A DNA stretch of 64,000 nucleotides from Streptomyces sp. Tue 6430 (GCA_021568835.1 JAKGSH010000001.1:124001-188000); one strand, 5' to 3'; positions 18,809-27,484 are shown, numbered from the stretch's first letter. Notes: generated by a model from the sequence alone, not told the origin. A program made the numbers and translations.

Positions 18809-19939
18809 CTACAGCGGCAGCGCCTGCGCCGCCTGGCCCACCTCGACGGAGCCGACCGGTGCGGGCACGGCCGGCAGCAGCGCCTCCGTCTCCGCCGCCC
18901 GCTGCGCGGTGAGCGGCACCGCACCCAGCGGGCGCGGTCCCGACACCACCGCGTAGTCCTGCCCGAGGAACGGCGGCACGATCTCGCCGGGGTCCTCGCC
19001 GAGCGCCAGCTGCACGGCCGCCCACGGCGCGTTGACCCCGCACAGGGACAGCTGGTGCAGCCCGCCGGCCGGACGGGTGTTGACGTCCATCAGGACCGGG
19101 ACGTCCCCGAACATCCGGAACTGGATGTTGGACAGGTAGTGCAGCCCGAATCCCTCGGCGATCCGCCGGGCCGGCTCCAGCCACTGCTCCTGGAGGGTGA
19201 AGCCGCGGCGGCGGCCGTTCTTGGTGCGTCCGACGGCCAGCCGGATCAGGTTGTCCGGGCCGGTCAGGCAGTCCACCGACACCTCCGGCTGCTCCAGCCG
19301 CGGCATCACCAGCCAGTCCACCTGCTCCTCGGCCTGCTCCAGCGCCTCGACGACCCTGTCCAGCTGGACGTACGGCGACGGGAAACCGTTGAGCTGCGCC
19401 AGCGAGAAGGGGGCACGGGTGATCATCCGGAAGCCCACCCCGCCCGCGCCGGACGCCGGCTTGAAGCACGCCTTGTGGCCGTCGGCCTCCAACGCCTCGA
19501 CTGCGGCGACGAGTTCGGACGCCGTACGGACCCGCCGCCACGGCGGCACGGGCACACCGATGGCCTGGACCGCCTCGTAGGCGATCACCTTGTCGTGGAA
19601 GACCGCGACGGCCTCCGGCGGCGGGGCGAGCAGCGCCGTCCCGGCCGCGGCGAAGTCCGCGCGGTGCGCCACGATCGCCGCCTGGTGCAGCCGGGGCACG
19701 AACACGTCGATGCCGCGGCGCCGGCACTGGTCGAGGGCGTACTCGACGTACGCGGCGGGGGACAGGCCCTCCGGCTCCAGGTCGGCGGTGTCGGCGGCGG
19801 CCAGCACGGGCGAGTCGACGTCACCGTGGGTGGCGTGGATGTCCACGGCGCGGTCGCTCGGATTTCGCCGCAGCTGATCCATGAAGAACACGTTCTCCGC
19901 GTACGTGCGGTTGAGCCAGACGCGTACGCGAGAGACCAT
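18809..19939 (-). CDS. ATP-grasp domain protein of unknown substrate
   Basis: A 376-residue cytoplasmic ATP-grasp ligase-like protein. The N-terminal part binds a substrate (RVWLNRTYAENVFFMDQLRR). The ATP-grasp core (about 110-330) has FKPASGAGGVGFRMI for the nucleotide-binding lysine and glycine loop, RTKNGRRRGFTLQEQW, and the metal-binding DVNTRPAGGLHQLSL. ATP-grasp enzymes join a carboxylate to an amine or thiol through an acyl phosphate. The substrate cannot be inferred. It is divergent from the metallophosphoesterase and phosphopantetheinyl transferase pair, an arrangement I believe is conserved in streptomycetes. Confidence 0.85.
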   Translation of the reverse strand: MVSRVRVWLNRTYAENVFFMDQLRRNPSDRAVDIHATHGDVDSPVLAAADTADLEPEGLSPAAYVEYALDQCRRRGIDVFVPRLHQAAIVAHRADFAAAGTALLAPPPEAVAVFHDKVIAYEAVQAIGVPVPPWRRVRTASELVAAVEALEADGHKACFKPASGAGGVGFRMITRAPFSLAQLNGFPSPYVQLDRVVEALEQAEEQVDWLVMPRLEQPEVSVDCLTGPDNLIRLAVGRTKNGRRRGFTLQEQWLEPARRIAEGFGLHYLSNIQFRMFGDVPVLMDVNTRPAGGLHQLSLCGVNAPWAAVQLALGEDPGEIVPPFLGQDYAVVSGPRPLGAVPLTAQRAAETEALLPAVPAPVGSVEVGQAAQALPL

Positions 19940-20209
19940 GCAGGCCGCCTTTCACGGTTCACGGGCAGGGCGAAGCAGGCCCGGCCCGGGCAGGGGGGAG
20001 TGGAGGGACACCAAACCGCCCTGCGCGAAGGCAGGTCGGGGCGGTGGTGTTGGGGCGATCATACGGCTTCCCGAAGGCGCCTCGTGCAACGCGCGTGTTA
20101 CGGATTTTCCGATCATGCCCGTACCGGGCGCGAACACGGGTAAGGATGGGACGGCCGCGCCGTCGTTCGTGCGCGCGGTGACGGCGAGAGCCGGGGAACG
20201 GAGCACAGT

Positions 20210-21070
20210 GTGACGTCGACGGCCGGTGGAGCCGGGCAGCTGCTGGCCATCAGCGATCTGCACATCGGCTATCCAGAGAACCGGGCCCTGGTCGAGGGCA
20301 TGGCCCCGGAGACCGACGAGGACTGGCTGCTGGTCGCCGGTGACGTCTCGGAGAGCGTGGCCGACATCCAGTGGACGCTGAAGACCCTCGCGAGCCGTTT
20401 CCGCAAGGTCGTCTGGGCCCCCGGCAACCACGAACTGTGGACCCACCCCAAGGACACCGTCACCCTGCGGGGCGTCGCCCGCTACGAACACCTCGTCGAG
20501 GTGTGCCGCGAGCTGGGCGTGACCACTCCCGAGGACCCCTATCCCGTGTGGGAGGGCCCCGGCGGCCCCGTCGCCGTCGCCCCGCTGTTCCTGCTGTACG
20601 ACTACTCGTTCCTCCCGGCCGGCTGCGCCACCAAGGAGGAAGGCCTGGAGTACGCGTACGGGACGGGCGTCGTGTGCAACGACGAGTACCTGCTGCACCC
20701 AGACCCCTACCCGACCCGCGAGGACTGGTGCCGGGCCCGCGTCGCCGAGACCGAGCGCCGGCTCGCCGCCCTCCCGGAGGACCTCCCCACGGTCCTCGTC
20801 AACCACTACCCGCTGGACCGCCACCCCACCGACGTCCTGTGGTACCCCGAGTTCGCCATGTGGTGCGGCACCCGGCTGACCGCCGACTGGCACCGCCGCT
20901 TCCGCGTCGCCGCCATGGTCTACGGCCATCTGCACATCCCGCGGACCACCTGGCACGAGGGCGTCCGCTTCGAGGAGGTGTCGGTGGGCTACCCCCGCGA
21001 GTGGCGCAAACGCCCGCAGCCGCCCGGCCGCCCGCGCCGCATCCTGCCCCGGAAGGACGAGAACGCGTGA
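20210..21070 (+). CDS. metallophosphoesterase
   Basis: A 286-residue calcineurin-like phosphoesterase with the full metal-binding set: ISDLHIG (residue 15), VAGDVSE, APGNHELW, VNHYPLD and YGHLHIPR. It hydrolyses a phosphate ester or anhydride; the substrate is unknown. GTG start at 20210 with GGAG upstream. Its stop overlaps the start of the phosphopantetheinyl transferase gene as GTGA, so the two proteins are made together. An activity linked to coenzyme A or carrier-protein phosphopantetheine turnover is an attractive but untested idea. Confidence 0.92.
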   Translation: MTSTAGGAGQLLAISDLHIGYPENRALVEGMAPETDEDWLLVAGDVSESVADIQWTLKTLASRFRKVVWAPGNHELWTHPKDTVTLRGVARYEHLVEVCRELGVTTPEDPYPVWEGPGGPVAVAPLFLLYDYSFLPAGCATKEEGLEYAYGTGVVCNDEYLLHPDPYPTREDWCRARVAETERRLAALPEDLPTVLVNHYPLDRHPTDVLWYPEFAMWCGTRLTADWHRRFRVAAMVYGHLHIPRTTWHEGVRFEEVSVGYPREWRKRPQPPGRPRRILPRKDENA

Positions 21071-21756
21071 TCGAGGAGCTGCTGCCGGAGACGGTGGTCG
21101 CCGTGGAGGCGCACGGCGAGGACGGCGTCCGCGAGTTCGGCGGCGAACCCCTCCACCCGGAGGAGGAGGCACTCGTGGTGCGGGCCGTCGCCAAACGGCG
21201 CCGGGAGTTCACCCTCGTACGCTCCTGCGCCCGCCGCGCCATGGACAAGCTCGGCGTGCCCCCGCAGGCCGTGCTGCCCGGCGAACGCGGCGCCCCCCGG
21301 TGGCCGGCCGGACTGGCCGGCAGCATGACCCACTGCGACGGCTACGCGGCGGCCGCCCTGGTCCGGGCCGCCGACCTGGCCTCCCTCGGCATCGACGCCG
21401 AACCGCACCAGCCGCTCCCCGACGGCGTCCTGTCCGCCGTCGCCCTGCCCGCGGAGCAGGAACGGCTGCGCCGGCTGGCCGCGGACCGGCCCGAGGTGCA
21501 CTGGGACCGGCTGCTGTTCAGCGCCAAGGAATCCGTCTACAAGGCGTGGTTCCCCCTCACCCGGAAGTGGCTGGACTTCGCCGAGGCCGACATCGAGATC
21601 GACCCCGGCCCCGCGGGCGGCTCGCGGGGCACGCTCAGGGCCCGGCTCCTCGTCCCCGGACCGGTGGTCGGCGGCGACCGCCTCGGACACTTCGAGGGCG
21701 GCTGGACCGTCGGCGGCGGACTGGTGGCGACGGCGATCACCGTCCCGCACGGCTGA
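21067..21756 (+). CDS. 4'-phosphopantetheinyl transferase, Sfp/EntD type
   Basis: Transfers the phosphopantetheine arm of coenzyme A to carrier proteins of polyketide, nonribosomal peptide or fatty acid synthases. The 229-residue protein has the Sfp superfamily motifs: FTLVRSCARRAMDKLG with PWPAGLAGSMTHCDGY-like substrate-binding residues (here RWPAGLAGSMTHCDGY), the magnesium aspartate in LGIDAEPHQPLP, and LLFSAKESVYKAWFPLT. Starts with GTG coupled to the phosphoesterase stop. No carrier-protein genes are nearby, so it probably serves remote biosynthetic clusters, as is usual for this class in Streptomyces. Confidence 0.94.
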   Translation: MIEELLPETVVAVEAHGEDGVREFGGEPLHPEEEALVVRAVAKRRREFTLVRSCARRAMDKLGVPPQAVLPGERGAPRWPAGLAGSMTHCDGYAAAALVRAADLASLGIDAEPHQPLPDGVLSAVALPAEQERLRRLAADRPEVHWDRLLFSAKESVYKAWFPLTRKWLDFAEADIEIDPGPAGGSRGTLRARLLVPGPVVGGDRLGHFEGGWTVGGGLVATAITVPHG

Positions 21757-21760
21757 ACCC

Positions 21761-21818
21761 CGCGGACCTGCGGGTCCGCGGGACCACGGGTCCGCGACCC
21801 CGCGAGCCCGTGGTCCCG
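21761..21818. terminator. double stem-loop between convergent genes
   Basis: Two stem-loops in tandem: CGCGGACC/GGTCCGCG (8 bp) and CGGGACCACGGG/CCCGTGGTCCCG (12 bp, 16-nt loop). They lie between the stops of the phosphopantetheinyl transferase and the small gene at 21838, and can serve both strands. Confidence 0.7.
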
Positions 21819-21837
21819 GCGCCCGGTCCTCCCGCCG

Positions 21838-22077
21838 TCACCGGTCCGGGAACCAGCTGTGCAGCAGCCGGAAGAACTCCTCCTCGCCGCCCGTGAGGCC
21901 GGCGGCCGCCAGGGCCTGCTCCGCCTCGGCGAGAACGGCGGGCGGGACCACCGGCGGCAGCCGGTCGTACGGCGGACCGCCCGCGTCGTCCCCGAACGCC
22001 GCCCGGACGGTGTGGAGCAGTCGCAGGTAGGCCTGCACGGCGGTGCGCTCGCGGTCGCTCAGTACGGCAGTGGGCAT
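21838..22077 (-). CDS. small hypothetical protein (79 aa)
   Basis: Begins MPTAVLSDRERTAVQAYLRL and ends EEFFRLLHSWFPDR. It is a soluble, mostly helical protein of 79 residues with no transmembrane segment or signal. The ATG at 22077 is preceded by GGGGAGAG, and third positions are G/C, so it is very likely real. I do not recognise its family. It is convergent with the phosphopantetheinyl transferase gene. Confidence 0.7.
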   Translation of the reverse strand: MPTAVLSDRERTAVQAYLRLLHTVRAAFGDDAGGPPYDRLPPVVPPAVLAEAEQALAAAGLTGGEEEFFRLLHSWFPDR

Positions 22078-22467
22078 CGGTCGGCTCTCCCCGTGTCGGC
22101 GTCGTCTCCCCCGCGCCCGTCCGGCGCGTACGCCCCCGCACGGCGGCGCACCTCCAAGCCTGCCGCCCACCACTGACAATCCGGCCTTCCCGGGCAGGCT
22201 TTCGCCCGCTCGGCCGAGGCCGGGGCGTTCGAAGCCCCAGTGGGAGAGTCGACGGCCGGTGGCCGGTGGCCGGTGACCGCTCCGCACCGGCCCCGTCCAC
22301 GGAACCGGGGCCGGCCGACCCGCTCCGGCCGACCCGCTCCGGCCGACCCGCTCCGGCCGACCCGCTCCGGCCGGATTGCCGCGCCGGACCGCACGATCAC
22401 GGTCCCGTTCGGCCACGGCCCCGCCGGGCCGCCGGTCCGGTCCTGCGGTCCGAGGGGGCGGTTCCGC
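22078..22467. other. intergenic region with tandem repeats
   Basis: Contains four copies of a 14-bp unit (CCGACCCGCTCCGG, about 22315-22373). It also holds a copy of the 3' end of the adjacent peptidase gene: CGGTCCTGCGGTCCGAG occurs at 22438-22454 and again at 22482-22498 inside the gene. No further gene is evident. The promoter of the gene at 21838 must lie at its left side. Confidence 0.55.
22315..22373. repeat. 14-bp tandem repeat, four copies
   Basis: Direct inspection shows GACCCGCTCC starting at 22317, 22331, 22345 and 22359, an exact 14-bp period. Confidence 0.9.
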
Positions 22468-23028
22468 TCAGCCGCCGGCCCGGTCCTGCGGTCCGAGGTA
22501 CCCGAGCGCCGCCTCGATCCGGCCCGCCAGGTGATCGCGCCGCCCACGGCCGCGCGGCGACGAACCGGGCAGCCAGGTACGGCACTTGCTGGCGAGGAGC
22601 AGGCCGAAGCTCTCGGCGTCCCGCTCCTCCGCCTGGTCGAACCGGGTGCGCGCGGCGACGCTGCGGACCGTCGCCTGGAGGTCCGCCCCGTCGTGGAGCA
22701 GCCGGGCCGCGACCGCGGCGCCCTCCACGTGGTGACCGCAGTGCCCCGCCTTCATGTGCCACAGCTCATGGCCCAGGATCACCAACTGGTGGTCGGGAGC
22801 GGTGCGTTCCTCGATCACGACGAGGTCCTGGTCGGCCATGTCGAGCCACAGACCGCTGGCGGTGCCGGGCGGGAACGCGGCCGTACGGAAGACGACCGGG
22901 CGGCCGCGGCGGCGGCTCATGCCCTCGCACAGGGCCGCGTACAGGTCGGCGGGGGCGGCGGGGGCGGGAAGGGTCAGTTCCGCGACCAGCTCGCCGCACA
23001 GCCGGCGCATGTCCTTGGCGATGCCCAC
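22468..23028 (-). CDS. ImmA/IrrE-family metallopeptidase
   Basis: Zinc metallopeptidase of the ImmA/IrrE (DUF955) family, about 186 residues, with the zinc motif GHELWHMKAGHC in the middle and a downstream acidic helix (QAEERDAESFGLLLAS) that supplies the third ligand. Such enzymes cleave or modulate partner helix-turn-helix repressors, and it lies 23 nt after just such a gene. The start is probably the GTG at 23028 with GGGAGGA close upstream. The end LGYLGPQDRAGG is encoded by a stretch duplicated just downstream of the stop. Confidence 0.87.
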   Translation of the reverse strand: MGIAKDMRRLCGELVAELTLPAPAAPADLYAALCEGMSRRRGRPVVFRTAAFPPGTASGLWLDMADQDLVVIEERTAPDHQLVILGHELWHMKAGHCGHHVEGAAVAARLLHDGADLQATVRSVAARTRFDQAEERDAESFGLLLASKCRTWLPGSSPRGRGRRDHLAGRIEAALGYLGPQDRAGG

Positions 23029-23051
23029 AGTCCTCCCAGCTCTCCTCCGGA

Positions 23052-23702
23052 TCACGACTCCGGCCGCTTCACGCTCTCCAGGAGCATGTCCAGCCACTCG
23101 GCGACCTTGTCGCGGTGCTGATCGGTGGGCAGTTGGGCGGCCCGCCACGCGATCCCGCGCACTCCGTGGTCCTGGAGCAGCCGCTCCAGCGGGTCCTCGG
23201 CGGCCGCGGCCGCCTCCCGGGCCGCGAGCTTCTGGAGCAGCTCCTGCTCGATGTGCTGGAGGGCGCCCGCCAGGGCCTCGGGGTCCTCGGCCGTGAGGAA
23301 GCCGGCGTGCACGCGGAAGAAGCGCTGGAGGGCGTCGCAGTGCTCCATGGTGGGGCGGCGGTCGCCGTTGATGAGGGCGCCTGCCTGCTGCCGCGACATG
23401 CCGGCGCCGTCGGCGATCTCCTGCTGGGTGTACTTGCGGCCGTTGGGCTTGAGCCGGGTGCGGCGCAACAGGTCCAGTCGCTGCAGGAACCTGGCCTGCA
23501 CGTCCGGTTCCCCCGCCGGACGGCCGCTCAGCAGGGCCTTGACCACGGACTCGGGAACACCGGAGGCGACGGACAGCCGTCCGGTGCCGAAGACCTCCGC
23601 GTGCGGTACGCCGAGCCGGTCGGCGAGAGCGGTGACGCGGGCGACGACGGCCGACAACAGCACCGTCGCCGTGGCGCCCGGAACCTCGAAGCCATCCGTC
23701 AC
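23052..23702 (-). CDS. XRE-type helix-turn-helix regulator paired with ImmA/IrrE peptidase
   Basis: A 216-residue cytoplasmic DNA-binding protein. The helix-turn-helix is at about residues 90-135 (YTQQEIADGAGMSRQQAGAL, INGDRRPTMEHCDALQRFFR). The rest is helical, with an alanine- and glutamate-rich coil after residue 150. The GTG at 23702 has AGGAGA eight bases upstream. The regulator-then-peptidase order matches the repressor and anti-repressor protease pairs of mobile elements and stress switches, so the peptidase is the likely partner. It is divergent from the MmyB-like gene. Confidence 0.83.
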   Translation of the reverse strand: MTDGFEVPGATATVLLSAVVARVTALADRLGVPHAEVFGTGRLSVASGVPESVVKALLSGRPAGEPDVQARFLQRLDLLRRTRLKPNGRKYTQQEIADGAGMSRQQAGALINGDRRPTMEHCDALQRFFRVHAGFLTAEDPEALAGALQHIEQELLQKLAAREAAAAAEDPLERLLQDHGVRGIAWRAAQLPTDQHRDKVAEWLDMLLESVKRPES

Positions 23703-23930
23703 CGACAGGTCTCCTACGTCTCTCACGAGCCTCTCACGGGCACACGCGATCGCCGTGAACTGCCCGGAGAGTAACCGGTCTTTCGAACTCACATCCAGGT
23801 CTCGCCACAACTGTGGCCAATTTCAGCCGTCAACGAGCGCCGAATGCCACGATAGTTGACACGCCGCGCGCCGGGCAGCAGGATCGGCACGCCGCGTGAA
23901 GGCCGCAGAGGCAAGAGGGGTGACCTCCCG

Positions 23931-24595
23931 ATGGCGTATCAGGCAGGTGGGCAGCGGTCGGTACCGCGGCCCGTCCCCGAGAGTCCCGAGGCCCAGTCCT
24001 ACCTACGGGACTACGCCGCATACCTGGAGGCCGTGCCCTTTCCTTCCGTCGTTCTCGACCACCGCTGGGACGTCGTCCTCGCCAACGCCGCTTTCGCGTC
24101 ACTTTTCCGCGACGTGAGCCCGCATCCGACCGCGCTGCCGGACGACAACTTCCTGCGGTTCGTCCTCTTCCACCCGGACGCGGCGTCGGTTCTCGGCGAC
24201 CACGAGGCCGGCTGGTGCCTGCCCGTGCTCGCCCGGTTCGCCGCGACCCTCGAACGGCACGGCCACGACCCCGTCCTGCAGGCGATCCGCCGCGAGATCG
24301 CCCAGGATCCCCTGATGGAGGCCGCCTACCGGCAGGGACTGCCGCACTGGGTGCGTGCCATGGGGGAGGACGCCGTCGAGCACGACGGAGCGGTCCGCAC
24401 CCTGCTCCACCCCGACCCGCGCCGGCCCGCCACCGAGTGCCGTATCGTCGGTGAGACTCCGCGCACGCTGCGTGAGATGGGGTACACGCGGCTGACGATG
24501 GTGCCGCGCGAGGCACCCGCGCCCGCGCCCCGTGGCGGACGGCGTCCGCGCCGCACCGCGGGGCACCTCAGCGTGGTCCCCGCCCCGAGGCCTGA
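23931..24595 (+). CDS. MmyB-like ligand-binding protein, probable frameshift at the very end
   Basis: About 222 residues. The N-terminal segment SPEAQSYLRDYAAYLEAVPF and FPSVVLDHRWDVVLANAAFASLFRD match the PAS-like MmyB ligand-binding domain usually found behind an XRE helix-turn-helix. Here the helix-turn-helix is absent, so it is a free-standing sensor domain. The uninterrupted frame runs on into low-complexity sequence. One missing G at about 24589 would give VVPAPRA and a stop at 24593-24595, close to the length I expect for relatives. ATG at 23931. Its place opposite the XRE and ImmA pair suggests a shared regulatory role. Confidence 0.75.
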
Positions 24596-24921
24596 CCGGG
24601 CACCGTCGGCGTTCAGGTCGCCGACGGCGCCCGGGTCAGCGGGACGCGCGCCGCACCTTCTCGCCCGAGGGCGGTCGGCTGCGCGGTCACGGCTCCGCCG
24701 TCCCGGCCGGCGGGGTGCCGTCGCCCCGCGTGCCGTGGTCGGACCCAGAGCCGTGGGGCCGGCGGCGGCCCGGCCGCGCGGCTCGCGCCGGACGCGGGAG
24801 CCCGGCCGGCGTCGCGGGAGAAACGCTGCGGCATGCCGACGGGCCCGGTGCGCGTGTGCACCGGGCCCGTCGACCGCGCCTTCCCCGTCCCCACGGGCCG
24901 GCGCGGATCACCACATGCCGC
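24596..24921. other. convergent intergenic region with terminator
   Basis: Lies between the MmyB-like gene and the drug exporter gene. Apart from the stem-loop at 24838-24871 I see nothing in it. The open plus-strand frame here is GC-rich noise without domain features. Confidence 0.5.
24838..24871. terminator. terminator downstream of drug exporter gene
   Basis: GACGGGCCCGGTGC and GCACCGGGCCCGTC form a 14-bp perfect stem around a 6-nt loop, 51 nt beyond the exporter stop codon. It can work on both strands. Confidence 0.75.
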
Positions 24922-26433
24922 TCACATGTGGACGGTGGGGGCGGCGTCCGCGTCCGCCGTCGGGACGCCGCGCCGGTAGAGCAGCGCCGTGACCAGCGCG
25001 CCGACCACGAAGAAGCCGGCCGACCACCAGTAGGCGGTGGAGTAGGACTCCAGCGCGGCCCGGGCCTGGGTCAGCTTGTCCGAGGGGTCCTTGCCGACCA
25101 GGTACGACGTGGCGGCGCCGGCCGCGAGGGTGTTGAGCAGGGCCGTGCCGATGGAGCCGCCGATCTGCTGCATCGTGTTGACGGAGGCCGAGGCGACCCC
25201 GGCGTCCTCGGTGGCCACACCGCTGGTGGCGACGCTCATGGCGGGGGCCATGATCAGGCCGATGCCGAGGCCGGTGACCAGCAGCGGGGGCAGGACGTCG
25301 GCCGCGTAGGTGCTGTCCAGGCCGAGGGCGGTCAGCCAGACCATGCCGGCCGCTCCGAGCAGCATGCCGAGCGGGACCACGGTCTTCGGCCCGACGCGCG
25401 GCAGCAGGACGCTGGTGGACAGGGTGGCGCTCACCATGAGGGCGCCGACCATCGGGAGGAAGGCCAGGCCCGTCCGGACGGCGGAGAAACCGAGGCTGAG
25501 CTGGAGGTAGTAGGTCAGGAAGAGGAACACGCCGAACATTCCGGCGCTGGAGACCAGCATGGCGGTGAAGGACGCGCCGCGGTCGCGGTCCAGGAGCACC
25601 CGCAGCGGCAGCAGCGGGTGCGACGCCCTGGTCTGCCACCATGCGAAGAGCGTCAGCAGCACGGTGCCGGCGGCCAGGAAGCCCCAGGACAGCGGCGAGT
25701 CCCAGTCGTGGGACTCGGCGTTGGAGAAGCCGTAGACGATGCCGAACAGGCCGGTGGTGACGAGGACCGTGCCGGGGATGTCGAGCCGGGAGCCGGGGTC
25801 GCGCGCCGTGCGCCGGAGCAGCAGCGAGCCGCCGACGATGGCGAAGGCCGCGATGAAGAGGTTGACGTAGAGGGTCCAGCGCCAGTCCAGGTACTCGGTG
25901 AGGACACCGCCGAGCAGCAGCCCGACGGCCGCTCCGGAGCCGGCGATCGCGCCGAAGATGCCGAAGGCCTTGGCGCGTTCCTTCGGTTCGGTGAAGGTGG
26001 TGGTCAGCAAGGAGAGCGCGGCCGGCGCGAGCAGTGCGCCGAACAGGCCCTGGAGGGCGCGGCCCGCCACGAGCATCTCGAAGCCGGTGGCCGCGCCGGC
26101 CACGGCGGAGGCGGCCGCGAAGCCGCTCACGCCGACGAGGAAGGCGGGCTTGCGGCCGAAGAGGTCGGCGATCCGGCCGCCGAGCAGCAGCAGGCTGCCG
26201 AAGGCCAGCGAGTAGGCGGTGACGATCCAGGTCCGGTTGCCGTCGGAGAAGCCGAGGTCGGCCTGGGCGGACGGCAGGGCGATGTTCACGATGGTCGCGT
26301 CCAGGACGACCATCAGCTGGGCGAGCCCGATGACGGCGAGGATCCACCACCGGTGGCGGGGCCCGGCGGCCTCGGCCGGTGAGCCGCTCCTGCCGGGCGA
26401 CACCGTGTCCGGTGCTGCGGCTGTCTGAGCCAT
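24922..26433 (-). CDS. MFS drug exporter, DHA2 (14-helix) family
   Basis: Proton-coupled efflux pump of the cytoplasmic membrane. The 503-residue protein has 14 predicted helices. The first carries VLDATIVNIALPSAQADLGF and the A-loop is GGRIADLFGRKPAF, both typical of EmrB/QacA-type exporters. Motif C is in GAIAGSGAAVGLLLGGVL. The drug is unknown. Two A/T-richer inverted repeats upstream (26497-26511 and 26537-26554) look like operators of a TetR-type repressor, but no such gene is adjacent. A strong terminator follows. Confidence 0.95.
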   Translation of the reverse strand: MAQTAAAPDTVSPGRSGSPAEAAGPRHRWWILAVIGLAQLMVVLDATIVNIALPSAQADLGFSDGNRTWIVTAYSLAFGSLLLLGGRIADLFGRKPAFLVGVSGFAAASAVAGAATGFEMLVAGRALQGLFGALLAPAALSLLTTTFTEPKERAKAFGIFGAIAGSGAAVGLLLGGVLTEYLDWRWTLYVNLFIAAFAIVGGSLLLRRTARDPGSRLDIPGTVLVTTGLFGIVYGFSNAESHDWDSPLSWGFLAAGTVLLTLFAWWQTRASHPLLPLRVLLDRDRGASFTAMLVSSAGMFGVFLFLTYYLQLSLGFSAVRTGLAFLPMVGALMVSATLSTSVLLPRVGPKTVVPLGMLLGAAGMVWLTALGLDSTYAADVLPPLLVTGLGIGLIMAPAMSVATSGVATEDAGVASASVNTMQQIGGSIGTALLNTLAAGAATSYLVGKDPSDKLTQARAALESYSTAYWWSAGFFVVGALVTALLYRRGVPTADADAAPTVHM

Positions 26434-26496
26434 GGGGACGTACTCCAGTCGTGGTGGGGGAGGAAGCCGGTGACAAGCGGGTCACAAACGGATAAA

Positions 26497-26554
26497 ACGA
26501 AACCGTTTCGTACACCTAGCCTAGGCGTGCGGCGAGCGAAACGCAAACGTTTCG
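26497..26554 (-). promoter_or_regulatory. two operator-like inverted repeats upstream of the exporter
   Basis: ACGAAAC-C-GTTTCGT (26497-26511) and CGAAACG-CAAA-CGTTTCG (26537-26554) share the half-site CGAAAC. They lie 64 to 121 bp upstream of the exporter ATG, around its expected promoter. The pattern fits a TetR-family repressor that binds CGAAAC/GTTTCG half-sites. The repressor gene is not in this neighbourhood. Confidence 0.65.
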
Positions 26555-26648
26555 ATCCGGTCCGCCCGTGAGGCGCCGGCTCCGCGCCCCCGGCACCGCG
26601 CCCCGGTACCGTTCGTGCCCCGACGGATTCGTGCCCCGGCTCCGCTCG

Positions 26649-26692
26649 GCAGGGCCCGCGCTCAGCAGGGCCCGCGCTCAGCAGGGCCTGCG
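26649..26692 (-). repeat. 16-bp tandem repeat spanning a stop codon
   Basis: CAGCAGGGCCCGCGCT-type units occur nearly three times in tandem. The first copy on the minus strand contains the end of the GH114 gene (codons for PC and stop), and the others follow it outside the gene. Confidence 0.75.
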
Positions 26693-27484
26693 CCACACCC
26701 CCAGCTCGGGCTTCTTCAGCATCGACGACAGGCGCAGTCTGCGGGACTCGGGGCAGAACTCCCCGGCCGGCTCGGTGTACTCCACGTGGAAGACCGCCTT
26801 GCCCGCCGCGACGAACGGGGTGAGGCGGCCGCACTCGTCGTACTGGGCGCACTCCTCGTTCACCGCGAAGTCGAAGTCGGCGACCAGCTCGGGGACCTGG
26901 GGGAGGTCGTTCTTCAGCCCCACCGACAGGCCGCGCTCATGGGCGAGCCGGGCGATCATGCGGTTGTAGCGGAGCTGGTCGCGCGCGGTGAGCGGGAAGC
27001 CGGTCTCGTTGCCGTACCCCTCCACCAGGTCGGGTTCCACCGCGTCGAAACCCTTGTCGCGGCACATGTCGAAACGCTTCGCCATCAACGGCCGCAGGAC
27101 GGAGATCCGCCGGATGTCCAGCCACCGTTCGCCCGCCCAGCCGTTGGGCCCGCCGAGCACCGCGCGCGGGAAGGCGTCCCGGTCGGGCCGGAAGCTCTCC
27201 CAGGCGCCGACGTTGACGTAACAGATGACCCTGCGGCCGTCCCGGTGCAGCCGGGCCACGTCGGCCGCGGAGTTCTCGAAGCCGTCGATGTCGTACACGG
27301 GCACGTCGGCCGACGGGTCGACCCTGCCGTCGAGCTGCCACTGCCAGGCCAGGCCGGGGCGCGGCTGCCACCGGGGCCCCGCCGTCGGGCCCGGGCCGTC
27401 GCCGTGGCCGTCCCCGGAACAGCCGCTCAGCGCCGCCACCAGCACGGCGGCCAGCGCCGCCAGGCCCGCCACCACCCGCCTCAC
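26678..27484 (-). CDS. GH114-type lipoprotein, endo-alpha-1,4-galactosaminidase-like
   Basis: Family GH114 enzymes cut alpha-1,4-linked galactosamine polymers. The 268-residue protein starts with a lipoprotein signal (LSGC, Cys22), so it is anchored outside the membrane. The barrel shows WQWQLDGRVD, VPVYDIDGFEN, VICYVNVGAWESFRPD, KGFDAVEPDLVEGYGN, LSVGLKNDLPQVPELV and FAVNEECAQYDEC. The aspartates and glutamates in these strands are the expected catalytic set. It is the last gene of the polysaccharide locus, coupled by GTGA to the spherulin-4 gene, and probably trims or releases the polymer. Confidence 0.88.
   Translation of the reverse strand: MRRVVAGLAALAAVLVAALSGCSGDGHGDGPGPTAGPRWQPRPGLAWQWQLDGRVDPSADVPVYDIDGFENSAADVARLHRDGRRVICYVNVGAWESFRPDRDAFPRAVLGGPNGWAGERWLDIRRISVLRPLMAKRFDMCRDKGFDAVEPDLVEGYGNETGFPLTARDQLRYNRMIARLAHERGLSVGLKNDLPQVPELVADFDFAVNEECAQYDECGRLTPFVAAGKAVFHVEYTEPAGEFCPESRRLRLSSMLKKPELGVWRRPC

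Noticed and set aside
15028..18924. Open frame of about 1300 codons antisense to the alpha-mannosidase gene
   Set aside because: The plus-strand GH38 protein is unmistakable; the antisense translation is low-complexity V/G/L/R sequence without motifs.
22315..22373. 14-bp repeat considered as a CRISPR or iteron origin
   Set aside because: No spacers, no replication gene, and only four copies; simple tandem duplication is enough.
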